In this document: in pieces, positions 26,511 to 35,852 of the stretch
How the letters are laid out: the number at the start of each line of letters is the position of its first letter
How positions within the stretch are numbered: the stretch's first letter is position 1
Assembly (NCBI RefSeq): GCF_900102635.1
Contig: NZ_FMZQ01000001.1
Coordinates: 868,001 to 932,000 of the forward strand
Origin: Ectopseudomonas chengduensis
Lineage (GTDB): Bacteria; Pseudomonadota; Gammaproteobacteria; Pseudomonadales; Pseudomonadaceae
Direction: 5' to 3'
DNA: 64,000 nucleotides
Position numbers and translations under genes: made by a program
Notes under the pieces: model-generated
What the model was told of the DNA's origin: nothing
Database searches by the model: none
What the model saw: only the letters and a program-made list of their open reading frames with translations

Positions 26511-27250
26511 CCGATTTTATTGCGGCGCATGATCGTGCATTGCTGGAGCGTCACGGTCTGGCCAGCTTCGACGCACTGTGGGCCCTGCAGTTGGAGGCGG
26601 TGGATGAGCCCAACACCGAGCGTGGTGGTTGGAGTAGTGTCTATCGGCTTGAGCTGGATAACGCTGCCTATTACCTCAAGCGGCAGAGCAATCACTTGAC
26701 GCGTAGTCTGCTCCGTCCGCTTGGTGAGCCTACCTTCGCTCGCGAGTTTCGCAATATCCAACGCTACTCTGTGTTGGGCATTCCTTCACTGCAGGCAGCG
26801 TTATTCGCACAGCGCCGTTTCTCTGGCGAGCAGCGTGCCGTGCTGCTGACCCGTGCGCTGGATGGTTGGCAGGATCTCGAACACTGGTTGATGCAGTGGC
26901 CAGGATTGGGAGAGGTACATCGATCCGGCATTCTCCGTGCGTGTGGCGAGCTAGCGCGCTGCCTGCACCAGGCAGGGCAGGTACACGGCTGCTTTTACCC
27001 CAAGCACATTTTTCTGCGCGAAGGCGCTGCGGGTTTTCAGGCGCAACTGATCGACCTGGAAAAAACTCGTCCTTTGCTATTTGGTAAGCGTGATCGGATC
27101 AAAGATCTAGAGCCGTTGCTGCGTCGGGCCGGAGTCTGGAAAGCAGCAGATATACGTAAGTTACTGGCAGCCTATCTCGGTAGCGAAGTGGGGCTGGAGC
27201 ACTGGTTTGCACTATTGGGCGCGCGTCGATCACATAAGGAGTCGCGCTGA
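26507..27250 (+). CDS. LPS core kinase-fold protein lacking catalytic-loop Asp (WapQ/InaA-like)
   Basis: A 247-residue member of the InaA/lipopolysaccharide-kinase superfamily starting at GTG in a GTGA overlap. RGGWSSVYRLELDNAAYYLKRQ gives the glycine-rich loop and ATP-site lysine. The loop that normally reads HxD is QVHGCFYPKHIFL, with Cys where Asp is expected, while LIDLEKTRP keeps the metal-binding Asp. This HG-x-x-x-P/x-KH form occurs in InaA-like proteins as I recall, so the residue change may be a family trait rather than decay. By order it matches PA5007 (wapQ). Activity and acceptor are unproven. Confidence 0.8.
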   Translation: MTDFIAAHDRALLERHGLASFDALWALQLEAVDEPNTERGGWSSVYRLELDNAAYYLKRQSNHLTRSLLRPLGEPTFAREFRNIQRYSVLGIPSLQAALFAQRRFSGEQRAVLLTRALDGWQDLEHWLMQWPGLGEVHRSGILRACGELARCLHQAGQVHGCFYPKHIFLREGAAGFQAQLIDLEKTRPLLFGKRDRIKDLEPLLRRAGVWKAADIRKLLAAYLGSEVGLEHWFALLGARRSHKESR

Positions 27251-28695
27251 TGCAACTGGAGCAACTTTCTCATGCGGGGCGGGCTCCCTCGCTACCGCTA
27301 ACGCTGCAGCTGGACGGTGACGCATTGCAGCTGGAGTCTCTACTACGTGTATTGCCGGGGCAGCGTTACGTTGGCCTGGCGCGCTGGCGCGGTCGTTCGG
27401 TGCTGGCCAAGTTGCTGGTAGGGGCGAAGGCAGAGCGTCATTTTCAGCGTGAGCTGAGAGGCGCGCGCCTTCTGGTCGAGCAGAACCTCCTCTCGCCGGC
27501 ATTGCTATCCGAGGGTTTCATTGATGGGGTAGGTGGTTGGCTGCTGTTCGAATACCTGGAAAAGGCCGAGAGTCTTTGGCAGGCCTGGCGGAACGTCGAG
27601 CGTTTACCGCTACTGGCTGATGCCCAGCAGGCAGTACTAGGCGAGGCTCTAGCAGTTATCGGACATATGCACTCGCGGGGTCTTTGGCAGGCTGATCTGC
27701 ACCTGGACAACCTGTTGCGGCAGGACGGCGAGTTGTTTCTTATCGATGGGGGAGGTGTGCAGGTCGAACAGGCGGGACAGCCGCTGTCGCGTGCACGGGT
27801 GTTGCAAAACCTTGGTGTGTTCTTTGCTCAGTTACCAGCGGAGTTAGATCCCTTTATCGAAGAGTTGCTGATCCACTACCTGCTGGCCAATGGTGAGCAT
27901 GCACTGCCGCTGGAAGCGCTGCTGGTCGAAGTGAGTAAAGTGAGACGCTGGCGGCTGCGCGATTATCTGAGCAAGGTCGCGCGCGATTGCAGCCTGTTTT
28001 CCGCGAGTATTGGGGCCTTTGGCCTGCGTGTGGTGCGCCGCGAGTGCGCAGCAAGCCTGGAGCCCATACTGGAGGCTCCGGATGTTGCGCTGGCGAGCGG
28101 ACAGGCTTTGAAACTTGGAGGCAGTGCTACGGTTGCGCATGTCGAGCTCGAGGGCCGTCCGCTGGTGGTCAAACGCTACAACGTGAAGAACTGGCTGCAC
28201 TGGCTCAAGCGCTTCTGGCGCCCGAGTCGCGCCTGGCACAGCTGGCGTGAGGGTAATCGCCTGCAACTGCTTGGCATCGCCACGCCAACGCCGCTGGCCG
28301 TGCTCGAGCGGCGCTGGTGCTGGCTACGCGGTCGCGCTTACCTGATTACCGACTATTGCGGCGGGCAGGATATAATCGCGCGTTTCGAGGCATACACGCA
28401 GGCTACGCCACCGGAAAACGAACTGCTGGCGCTTGATCGCCTTTTCGCTGCCTTGCTGCGCGAACGCATCAGCCACGGTGATTTCAAGGGGCACAATCTG
28501 TTTTGGGATGATGCGCTGGACACCTGGTCGCTGATCGATCTGGATGCCATGCGGCAGCATCGCAGCACGCGCAGCTTCGCCAGGGCCTATGCCCGCGATC
28601 GCGCACGTTTTCTGCGCAACTGGCCGGCGGACTCTACCCTGCACCAGTTGCTCAACCAACGTTTACCGCAGGTGCCTGGCACCTGCCCGAATTAG
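27250..28695 (+). CDS. Tandem two-domain kinase-fold protein of the LPS cluster
   Basis: A 481-residue protein containing two kinase-like catalytic loops. The N-terminal half has WQADLHLDNLLRQ followed by ELFLIDGGGVQ. The C-terminal half has VVKRYNVKNWLHWLKRF (ATP-site lysine region), ISHGDFKGHNLFWDD and WSLIDLDAMRQH. Each half therefore has its own Asp pair, which suggests fusion of two phosphotransferase modules of about 230-250 residues. The ATG overlaps the previous stop by one base (TGATG). The location matches PA5006, a predicted kinase. It may phosphorylate core heptose or another sugar; no reaction can be assigned. Confidence 0.78.
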   Translation: MQLEQLSHAGRAPSLPLTLQLDGDALQLESLLRVLPGQRYVGLARWRGRSVLAKLLVGAKAERHFQRELRGARLLVEQNLLSPALLSEGFIDGVGGWLLFEYLEKAESLWQAWRNVERLPLLADAQQAVLGEALAVIGHMHSRGLWQADLHLDNLLRQDGELFLIDGGGVQVEQAGQPLSRARVLQNLGVFFAQLPAELDPFIEELLIHYLLANGEHALPLEALLVEVSKVRRWRLRDYLSKVARDCSLFSASIGAFGLRVVRRECAASLEPILEAPDVALASGQALKLGGSATVAHVELEGRPLVVKRYNVKNWLHWLKRFWRPSRAWHSWREGNRLQLLGIATPTPLAVLERRWCWLRGRAYLITDYCGGQDIIARFEAYTQATPPENELLALDRLFAALLRERISHGDFKGHNLFWDDALDTWSLIDLDAMRQHRSTRSFARAYARDRARFLRNWPADSTLHQLLNQRLPQVPGTCPN

Positions 28696-28707
28696 AGGCT
28701 CAAACCT

Positions 28708-30462
28708 GTGGCACTGACCATTCTCGGCCTGTCCGGCGCCCTCAGTCACGATCCGTCCGCTGCGCTGTACATCGACGGCAAGCTGATCGCGGCGGTGGAA
28801 GAGGAGCGCTTCGTGCGCGACAAGCACGCGAAGAACCGCATGCCCTACGAATCGGCCAAGTTCTGCCTGGAACAAGCCGGGATCAAACCGTCCGACGTCG
28901 ACGTGGTGGCGATTCCCTTTGCTCCCATCAGCATCTTCGAGAAGGCCCGCTGGCAGTATGCCAAGCGTTACGCCTATGCGCCTGATCGTGCCCTCGATGC
29001 CATCCTGTTCGGCAACCGCCGTTACAAACGCTACAAGAAGCGTATCGAGTGGTGCCTGGTGCAGCTCGGTTTCGACCTGAAGAAGGTCAAGATCGAGCCG
29101 GTCGAGCATCACCTGGCCCACGCTTCCAGCGCATACCACTGTTCGGGCTTCCAGGAGAAGACCGCGATCCTCGGCATCGATGGCAAGGGCGAGTATGCCA
29201 CCACCTTCTTCGGCTACGGCGAGAACGGCAAGATCCACAAGATCAAGGAGTTCTACGACCCGGATTCGCTCGGTGGCCTCTACGGTGCGATCACCGAGTA
29301 TCTGGGTTTCGAGATGCTCGATGGCGAGTTCAAGGTCATGGGCATGGCACCCTACGGTGACGCCGCCAAGTACGATTTCTCGCGTCTGGCCAAGTTCGAG
29401 AACGGCGAGCTGATCATCAATACCGAGTACGCCAACGTCATCGGTTTCCGTCGCTACAAAGAGAAGGGCAAGGGCTACTACTTTTCGCCCAAGCTGATCG
29501 AATGGCTCGGCCCGAAGCGCGAGGGTGACATCGCCGATGACCCCTATATCCATTACGCGGCCAGCATGCAGGCGCTGTTCGAGAAGCTGGCGCTGCAGAT
29601 GATGGAGTACTACCTCGGCGACATCCTCAAGGAAGCCGGCAAGATCGCCTTCGCCGGTGGCTGCGCGCTGAACGTCAAGCTGAACCAGAAGATCATCGCC
29701 CGCGATGACGTCAAGGAACTGTTCGTGCAGCCGGCCTCTGGCGACGCCGGCACCGCCGTTGGTGCTGCTGCCTACGTCTCGCACAAGCGCGGCGTACCGG
29801 TGGAGAAGATGGAGCACGTCTACCTCGGCCCCTCGTACAGCAACGAGGAGGTCATCGCCGCCTGCGCCAAGCACCCGAACAAGCCGGTGTTCAAGCGCAT
29901 CGACAATACCCCCGAGCGCATCGCCAAGATCATGGTCGACGGCAACCCCGTGGCCTGGTTCCAAGGACGTATGGAGTTTGGTCCGCGCGCCCTCGGTGGT
30001 CGCTCGATCATCGGTTGCCCGAGTATTCCGGGCGTGGCTGATCGCATCAACGAGCAGATCAAATTCCGTGAGCGCTGGAGACCCTTCTGCCCGTCGATGC
30101 TAGATACTGTGGCAGCGAAGATGCTCAAGGTCGACCACCCGAGCCCGTTCATGACCTTCACCTTCGAGGTGAACGAGGAGTGGAAGGAGCGCGTCAGCGA
30201 AGTGGTACATGAAGACGGCACCTCGCGCGCCCAGGTACTGGAGCGTCAATACAACCCGCGCTGGTATGACCTGATGCTGGAGTTGGAGAAGCTCACCGGC
30301 AACGGCGTGTCGCTGAACACCTCGCTAAACCGTCGCGGCGAGCCGATGATCTGCTCGCCGACCGACGCGCTGAACATGTTCTACGGTTCGGACCTGCAGT
30401 ACCTGATCATGGAAGACGTGCTCGTGGTCAAGGACGGCAAGGATTGGTATGACAACGTCTGA
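28708..30462 (+). CDS. wapO: LPS core carbamoyltransferase (NodU/TobZ family; WapO-like)
   Basis: A 584-residue carbamoyltransferase, expected to transfer a carbamoyl group to a core sugar (in P. aeruginosa, O-7 of heptose II). It has the two-domain NodU/TobZ layout: the YrdC-like/ASKHA domain with EHHLAHASSAYHCSGF, DGKGEYATTFFGYGE and EFKVMGMAPYGD, and the C-terminal domain with FAGGCALNVKLNQK, QPASGDAGTAVGAA, QGRMEFGPRALGGRSI and FRERWRPFCPS. The start is GTG at 28708. The next gene overlaps its last 14 bp. The gene name is assigned by family and synteny with PA5005. Confidence 0.88.
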   Translation: MALTILGLSGALSHDPSAALYIDGKLIAAVEEERFVRDKHAKNRMPYESAKFCLEQAGIKPSDVDVVAIPFAPISIFEKARWQYAKRYAYAPDRALDAILFGNRRYKRYKKRIEWCLVQLGFDLKKVKIEPVEHHLAHASSAYHCSGFQEKTAILGIDGKGEYATTFFGYGENGKIHKIKEFYDPDSLGGLYGAITEYLGFEMLDGEFKVMGMAPYGDAAKYDFSRLAKFENGELIINTEYANVIGFRRYKEKGKGYYFSPKLIEWLGPKREGDIADDPYIHYAASMQALFEKLALQMMEYYLGDILKEAGKIAFAGGCALNVKLNQKIIARDDVKELFVQPASGDAGTAVGAAAYVSHKRGVPVEKMEHVYLGPSYSNEEVIAACAKHPNKPVFKRIDNTPERIAKIMVDGNPVAWFQGRMEFGPRALGGRSIIGCPSIPGVADRINEQIKFRERWRPFCPSMLDTVAAKMLKVDHPSPFMTFTFEVNEEWKERVSEVVHEDGTSRAQVLERQYNPRWYDLMLELEKLTGNGVSLNTSLNRRGEPMICSPTDALNMFYGSDLQYLIMEDVLVVKDGKDWYDNV

Positions 30463-31597
30463 ACAGGCTGCTGACCAGCGGCAGCGCTGGGTTCTGCAGT
30501 TCTGCCATGGTTATGACGGTCCATTTTTGGACTGTGCACGACAGTACGCCGCCCTGTTCGCTGATACAGGCTACAAGGTGTGTACTGTCTATCTGACAGG
30601 AAAACCGAGTGAAATCGTCCGGCTTGGCTCAGCTTCGGACGAGGTGATTTTCCTTGATTACACGAGTGCTGATGTACGGGGTCTCAAGCTTGCGGCGATC
30701 CGAGATATGCGTCGCTTGGTTGCCACGCGTAATTTCAAGCTGTGTATTGCCCACCGAGGTAAGCCGATTTATGTCGCGTTGTTGGGCAGCACCCTGCCAG
30801 TGATTGGTGTACACCATGCGTTTGGCGACTATCAGCGCTTCTCGCGTAGGCTGTTCGCCAGCCTTTTCAAAGCACGCCTGTGGTTGTTAGGCGTTTCCGA
30901 TGCTGTGCGTGATGACATTCGTGCCAGTCTACCGGGCTGGGATGCGTCGCGTATTTCTACGCTATATAACCGTCTGGATATCGAGGCTGTTCAAGCCCAG
31001 CTTCATGACCGCGACTTCGCTCGCGAAGTGTTGAAATTGCCGGCTGGTGCTTGGGTCGTAGGCAATGTTGGCCGCCTGCATCCGGATAAGGATCAAGCGA
31101 CCTTGATTCGTGGTTTCGCTCAGGCTTTGCCTGGATTGCCTGCCGGCAGTTTGCTGGCAATCATGGGTAGCGGTCGGCTAGAGAAGACTTTAAAAGAGCT
31201 AGCTGCCGAGCTGGGTATTGAGCAGCAAGTTCGTTTTCTCGGTCAGGTTACCAACGGCCGGCGTTATCTCCGTGCGTTTGATTGTTTCGCTCTGACCTCT
31301 GATCACGAGCCTTTCGGCATGGTGCTGGTTGAGGCTATGGCCGCTGGCCTACCGCTTATTTGTACGGATTGTGGTGGTGGTCGTGAGGTCGTCGATGGTG
31401 TCGGTGAGTTATTCCCATTGGGGGATACGGATGGTTTGGCTTTGGCACTGCAGCGTGTCGCCAGGCTTGACGGAATAGCCCGTGCTGCATGCGCTGCACG
31501 TATGACTCAGCGTCTGCAGGAGCATTTTTCCGACCAGGCTGCGTTTAAGGCGTTCTGGAGTCTGCCGTGGCCGGTGCTCATGCGATTGCGTGATTGA
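30449..31597 (+). CDS. GT4 glycosyltransferase of LPS outer core (WapH-like)
   Basis: A 382-residue GT-B transferase. VVGNVGRLHPDKDQATLIRG begins the C-terminal donor domain. FALTSDHEPFGMVLVEAMAAGLPLICTD is the E-x7-E motif of GT4, followed by GGGREVV. The start at 30449 lies inside the end of the carbamoyltransferase gene (14-bp overlap), indicating coupling. By position it corresponds to PA5004 (wapH), a glucosyltransferase of the outer core. Composition looks lower in G+C than the carbamoyltransferase gene. Donor and linkage are not deducible. Confidence 0.85.
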   Translation: MTTSEQAADQRQRWVLQFCHGYDGPFLDCARQYAALFADTGYKVCTVYLTGKPSEIVRLGSASDEVIFLDYTSADVRGLKLAAIRDMRRLVATRNFKLCIAHRGKPIYVALLGSTLPVIGVHHAFGDYQRFSRRLFASLFKARLWLLGVSDAVRDDIRASLPGWDASRISTLYNRLDIEAVQAQLHDRDFAREVLKLPAGAWVVGNVGRLHPDKDQATLIRGFAQALPGLPAGSLLAIMGSGRLEKTLKELAAELGIEQQVRFLGQVTNGRRYLRAFDCFALTSDHEPFGMVLVEAMAAGLPLICTDCGGGREVVDGVGELFPLGDTDGLALALQRVARLDGIARAACAARMTQRLQEHFSDQAAFKAFWSLPWPVLMRLRD

Positions 31598-31881
31598 GTC
31601 GAGACGAAAAGCGATGGTTTTGCTCTGACCCTGGTGCTTCATGCATCATTCGAGGCCCATGTCGATTTTGGGCTGTTAAGTGGGACGCGGTTGATTGCAT
31701 TGAGTTCGCTTCGGCCCTTTATCGTGATGATGATCGGCTACATGCTCTGAGTGAGAACGATTTTTTCAATTTCTGTGGCTGTTTTGTATCCGCTCTAATA
31801 GAGCACTCGAGCGGCTTTTCAAATTGGTTCACTGATTCATACGCTTGAGATCAAGCGTCAATAGCTCTTAGGGAAGTCCTA
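31598..31881. other. Intergenic stretch, no convincing gene
   Basis: A 284-bp A+T-richer gap that interrupts an otherwise closely packed cluster. An 84-codon frame (31594-31848) exists, but it has no recognisable start signal or family. The last 20 bp hold the ribosome-binding site GGGAAG for the following TTG-started gene. A promoter for the downstream genes may lie here, but I could not define boxes. Confidence 0.5.
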
Positions 31882-32826
31882 TTGAAAGTCCTGTTCCTGG
31901 TGCAGAAAGAGCAGCGCGCGATTCTAGATCGCCTGTACGACGGTATCGCTGCGCAGTGCGAGTGCGATATTCGCTGGTTGAGCAGCGACGAGCAGGCCGA
32001 TCTGCGGGGTTATTTTCACAAGCACGTAGATACTGCGCGCTATGATCGCATCCTGTTTTTCCTGCGCTTCAAGAAGGAAATGCGTCAGTGGCGTTTCATT
32101 CGTACCGTGCCGAATCTGGTGATTTTGGAGCACGACGCGTACCAGAATTACATTCCCTGCAAATACACCGGTCTGTTCAGTGCGCACTATCGGCGCATGC
32201 CTTGGGTGCGGATCATTAGTTCGGGCGCGGATGTGGCCAAGCGTCTGCAAGACGAAGGATTCGATGCCGTATTTGTACCCAAGGGCTACGATCAGACGCT
32301 GCTTTCCTACCGGGAGCGAGAGCGGGACATCGAGCTGGCGTTCGTCGGCAGCACCAAGAGTGTCGCCTACTCAGGGCGTAAAGCGCTGCTGGACGAGCTG
32401 GGGCAGGTTGAGAACCTCCTGGTGACCAAGACCCGCTCGGGCGAAGAGTACTGCGAGACCTTGAATCGAATCCGCTTCTTCGTCAGTGCAGACGTCGGTA
32501 TGGGGGAGTACATGATCAAGAATTTCGAGGCCATGGCCTGTGGCTGTGTTTTGTTGGCCTACGATCAAGGAGACAGGGAAAACTCTGCGCTGGGATTTCG
32601 AGATATGGAGAATCTTGTGCTCTATCGTGACGTTGCAGAGTTGCGTGAGAAGTTGTCTCTGCTGCGTAACGATCCTCAGTTGGCCGCACGTATTGCTGAC
32701 GCGGGAAGGTTGCTCGCTGAGCGGCAATACAGTTTTCAGATGATCGGCCAGAAGATCGTTGAGGCGATGGCGCTGCCGTTGCGGGCATCCACATTAAGTA
32801 AGGGTTGGTTCTCTTGGTTCAGGTAA
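31882..32826 (+). CDS. Glycosyltransferase, CgeB-like / GT1-type C-terminal domain
   Basis: A 314-residue probable GT-B transferase of the LPS cluster. It opens with MKVLFLVQKEQRAILDRLYDG at a TTG codon preceded by GGGAAG. The C-terminal half carries EYMIKNFEAMACGCVLLAYDQG and then a RNDPQLAARIADAGRLLAERQYSF helix pair, as seen in CgeB-like and Glyco_trans_1_2 proteins. The N-terminal domain is not familiar. It lies between two other transferase genes on the same strand, so a role in outer-core or O-chain assembly is likely. Donor sugar unknown. Confidence 0.75.
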   Translation: MKVLFLVQKEQRAILDRLYDGIAAQCECDIRWLSSDEQADLRGYFHKHVDTARYDRILFFLRFKKEMRQWRFIRTVPNLVILEHDAYQNYIPCKYTGLFSAHYRRMPWVRIISSGADVAKRLQDEGFDAVFVPKGYDQTLLSYRERERDIELAFVGSTKSVAYSGRKALLDELGQVENLLVTKTRSGEEYCETLNRIRFFVSADVGMGEYMIKNFEAMACGCVLLAYDQGDRENSALGFRDMENLVLYRDVAELREKLSLLRNDPQLAARIADAGRLLAERQYSFQMIGQKIVEAMALPLRASTLSKGWFSWFR

Positions 32827-32883
32827 AAGCAAGAGGTTTTGTTGCCTCGGTTCTTTTTTATGTTTTGAGTGGCGTCTCGGTTT

Positions 32884-33780
32884 ATGAGTGATAATCCCAA
32901 ACACGACGATTTAACCGGGAAGCCCCTGGTTTCGGTGATCATCGCTTCCTATAACCATGCTCCGTACATTGAAGCCAGCATCCGTAGTGTTCTGGCACAG
33001 AGCTATCCGAACATCGAGTTGCTGGTTGTTGACGATGGTTCCAAGGACGACAGTGTTGAGCGTATCCGTGTATTGCAGGCGGAGTACGATTTCGATTTCC
33101 AGCGGCAGTCCAATCAGGGGCTGAGTCGTACTCTCAACGCCGCTATCGTTCGCGCCAAGGGCTCGATTATCGTGCCCTTTGGTTCTGACGACATCATGCG
33201 TCCTGAGCGTATCGCCAAGCAGGTCGCGTATCTGCACGATAAGCCGGAAGTAGGTATCTGCTCGGCAAACATCGATTTTATCGATGCGCAGGGCAATCCA
33301 TTTCCTGACAGTGAACAGAAGCTACGTCACTTGCCGTTCCGCCGCCTGGACTTCGATGATCTCTTTCTCGATCGCAAACCTGGTCCACAAGCAGCTACGC
33401 TCATGTTTCGTCGTGAGGCGCTCGAGGCCGTAGGAGGCTTCGATCCGGATATCCGGCTCGAGGATGTATACATTTGTCTAAAGATCCTTCGGGCAGGCTT
33501 TTACATCGATATCTTGGGCGAGGTACTGGCTGACTACCGTAAGCACGAGAGTAATACCTATAAGCATTTACGCTTTATGACTGACAATATGCTCAAGACC
33601 TATGCCTGTTTCTCTGATCATCCAAGTTACGAGGCGGTGACACGGCGTTATCTGGTTTCTATGTTTCTCAAAGCATCAAATCGCGACAAGCCCCTGGCAC
33701 GTGAGCTGATTCGTCAGATTCCGGTGCGTTACTGGAATGCCAAGGTGGTACGTGGCGCATTGCGCCTTCTGTTTGCCTGA
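32884..33780 (+). CDS. GT2 family glycosyltransferase
   Basis: A 298-residue inverting GT-A transferase. VSVIIASYNHAPYIEASI and ELLVVDDGSKDDSVERI form the nucleotide-binding start. VPFGSDDIMRPERI contains the metal-binding acidic motif, and GGFDPDIRLEDVYICLKIL is the acceptor-side ED-x motif. The ATG at 32884 (MSDNPKHDD) is preferred to an in-frame GTG at 32869. It sits between the CgeB-like transferase and the ligase-like gene and probably adds one sugar of the outer core or O-chain. Confidence 0.85.
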   Translation: MSDNPKHDDLTGKPLVSVIIASYNHAPYIEASIRSVLAQSYPNIELLVVDDGSKDDSVERIRVLQAEYDFDFQRQSNQGLSRTLNAAIVRAKGSIIVPFGSDDIMRPERIAKQVAYLHDKPEVGICSANIDFIDAQGNPFPDSEQKLRHLPFRRLDFDDLFLDRKPGPQAATLMFRREALEAVGGFDPDIRLEDVYICLKILRAGFYIDILGEVLADYRKHESNTYKHLRFMTDNMLKTYACFSDHPSYEAVTRRYLVSMFLKASNRDKPLARELIRQIPVRYWNAKVVRGALRLLFA

Positions 33781-33851
33781 CTCAAGGGTGTTTAGCGGTT
33801 GCTTTCTGATACGGGCAACCGCTTCAGTGATCGGTTTAGGGGGAAGTTTCA

Positions 33852-35021
33852 TTGGCGGGCTGGCGAGAGCGGATTTACAACGGCTATGTGGGCTACTGGG
33901 CGCCTCTTGCGCTTCTGGCGTTTCTGACCGGAATGTTCTGGATCGGTGATCGCTCGCTCTACCACAAGCTTTATTACGCCACGTTGGCATTGCCGACGCT
34001 GTTGGTCGCGCTAGTATCGCCAGTGCGTTTTCTGCATCAGTTGCGTCAGCCCTATCTGGTTCTTTTCTTGGTTTTTTCGTTGTATGTGATGCTTTCGTTG
34101 TCTTGGTCTCCCGAGCAGAATTACTCCAAGCTCAAGCAGCCGCTCTATGTGCTGATGTTGTTGCTAGCTGTGGGGGCGATGGCGGAACACGATATGCGCC
34201 GGCTGGTGCAGTGCGTCGCACTGGCTGCCGTTTTTGCAAGCCTCTTTGCTCTGATCACCATGCTCATGTATGGCATGGATGAGAACAGGCCTGAGCGCCT
34301 GGAGGGCATGGGGGCACTATACAATCCTTTGCTGACCACGCACGTGTATGGTTTTTTCACGGTGATGGTGATGGGGGCGTTGGTTACCAGTCGGCGGTAC
34401 TTCGCTGTAAAGCTGTCGATGTTCGTTGTGTTGCTTTGCTTGCTGTTCCTGACCGGGTCGCGTACACCGTTGCTGGCATTGCTGGTCTGTGTGGGTTGGC
34501 TGGTGCTTCTGCTGGGAGATCGTCGTGTAATTGTCTTGGCGGCGGTGGTATCGCTGGCGATCATGTTGGGTTTCTGGGGGGTGGATTACAACCCCCTGGA
34601 GCGGGGCTTGTCGTATCGTCCGTTCATATGGCAGGACGCTTGGCGTCAGACCTTGCCTGTGTTGTGGCTGGGCCATGGCTATGACGCCTCCATTGATATT
34701 TACCTGCCGGACCTTGATTACTTGCTGGCGGATACTCACAACCTGACGCTGGGGGTCATCTACCAGACTGGTCTGGCAGGAGGAGTGATGTGGCTGAGCC
34801 TCTATGTCTACGGCTTCTCCCAGGCTTGGCGTTACAGGTCGTCGGGCTTGGTGATCATCAGCTCGGTGTTACTTGTATATGGCTTCATGGCCGGTATGAC
34901 CGAAGGTAGTGCCTTTATGTCGAGGCCCAAGGAGCATTGGTTCATTATTTGGATACCTATTGCCCTGCATTTTGCTGTCTTGCGCAAAGTTGGCACGGGT
35001 ATGAAGGGGGCGTCTGCTTGA
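33852..35021 (+). CDS. waaL: O-antigen ligase family membrane protein (WaaL-like)
   Basis: Polytopic inner-membrane protein of 389 residues, expected to join undecaprenyl-linked O-polysaccharide to lipid A-core on the periplasmic face. About ten to twelve hydrophobic segments are visible. FLTGSRTPLLAL is the typical post-loop motif, and the large periplasmic loop with YRPFIWQDAWRQTLP and GHGYD leads to LADTHNLTLGVIYQTGLAG, containing the conserved His-Asn. The start is TTG at 33852 with GGGGGAAG upstream. Its place before the PA4998-like kinase and msbA matches PA4999 (waaL). It could instead be a Wzy-type polymerase, since the two are hard to separate by sequence. Confidence 0.8.
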   Translation: MAGWRERIYNGYVGYWAPLALLAFLTGMFWIGDRSLYHKLYYATLALPTLLVALVSPVRFLHQLRQPYLVLFLVFSLYVMLSLSWSPEQNYSKLKQPLYVLMLLLAVGAMAEHDMRRLVQCVALAAVFASLFALITMLMYGMDENRPERLEGMGALYNPLLTTHVYGFFTVMVMGALVTSRRYFAVKLSMFVVLLCLLFLTGSRTPLLALLVCVGWLVLLLGDRRVIVLAAVVSLAIMLGFWGVDYNPLERGLSYRPFIWQDAWRQTLPVLWLGHGYDASIDIYLPDLDYLLADTHNLTLGVIYQTGLAGGVMWLSLYVYGFSQAWRYRSSGLVIISSVLLVYGFMAGMTEGSAFMSRPKEHWFIIWIPIALHFAVLRKVGTGMKGASA

Positions 35022-35063
35022 TAGCAGCCCCATCATGGGCCTTTCACGATTTGGTGACGTTGT

Positions 35064-35669
35064 TTAGGGCTGGCTTACGCGGTTTGCAAGGGTGTCGAAG
35101 GGGAAGTCGGCTAGCCCGTTATGCTTGAGGTAGCGCTCGAAGTGGGCAAGATTACGGCGGATCTTGTCCTTGGACAGTGGGCCTGCAAGAAACTGTAGGT
35201 CGGCGATATCGATCAGGCCCAGTTGCCCTTCGGGTGTGCGAACGATGTTGCCTAGGTGTAGCGAGCGAAAGTAGATACCCTTGCGATGCAGATCTTTGAA
35301 CAGCTCGATTAGCTGTTCAAACAGGGAGGCTGAAAGTTCTCCATGCTGAGTGAACAGATCCCTCAGTGTTTCCCCCGGCAGTGCTTTGTAGTGGATCGCA
35401 GTCCAGCCTGCTGTTGCCAGCTTGAACAACTGTAGAGGTTGCACCGTGGGTATACCTAGCTCTTCTAATCGTGATGCATTTTCCCAGAAGCGTTGCGAGT
35501 AGGGGCGCAGTAGGGCGGATGACAGTAAGCGCTTGCGTCTGAAGACCTTCAAATATTCGCCATTTTCAAAACGATAGACCTTCGGGCCGTGGCTATCTTC
35601 TTCAATGCTCTCTGCGCCCTGAATTAGCTTCTGGAATGCCTCTTGCGTTAGTGGCTGAGCGGTGGTCAT
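35064..35669 (-). CDS. Kinase-fold protein with altered catalytic loop (PA4998-like)
   Basis: A 201-residue protein of the lipopolysaccharide-kinase / toluene-tolerance group, on the opposite strand to its neighbours. YRFENGEYLKVFRRKRLL supplies an ATP-site lysine. The catalytic loop reads GIYFRSLHLGNIV, with Ser at the position of the usual Asp, while GQLGLIDIADLQFL keeps the downstream Asp. It lies convergent with the waaL-like gene (42 bp between the stops). The P. aeruginosa gene in this position, PA4998, is a predicted kinase of unknown function. I infer a link to LPS core modification from location only. Confidence 0.75.
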   Translation of the reverse strand: MTTAQPLTQEAFQKLIQGAESIEEDSHGPKVYRFENGEYLKVFRRKRLLSSALLRPYSQRFWENASRLEELGIPTVQPLQLFKLATAGWTAIHYKALPGETLRDLFTQHGELSASLFEQLIELFKDLHRKGIYFRSLHLGNIVRTPEGQLGLIDIADLQFLAGPLSKDKIRRNLAHFERYLKHNGLADFPFDTLANRVSQP

Positions 35670-35852
35670 ATCAATCGTTTTCTAATGCTGGATGTTTACG
35701 CCTGCCAAGTTTTCGTCACTCGTGCTGTCTTGAGTGTTCGCGTATGGCAGGCATGAAAATTTAGCCTGCTAGGGTACGTAAAATTGTCCGCTTAGGCCAC
35801 TGATCGTGCCTTGTCTTTTGTCGGTCCTCAGAGCCCGAAAGCCGGCCTTGGC

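Noticed and set aside
31594..31848. 84-codon frame in the glycosyltransferase gap
   Set aside because: TTG start with no ribosome-binding site, atypical composition for a gene, and no recognisable features.
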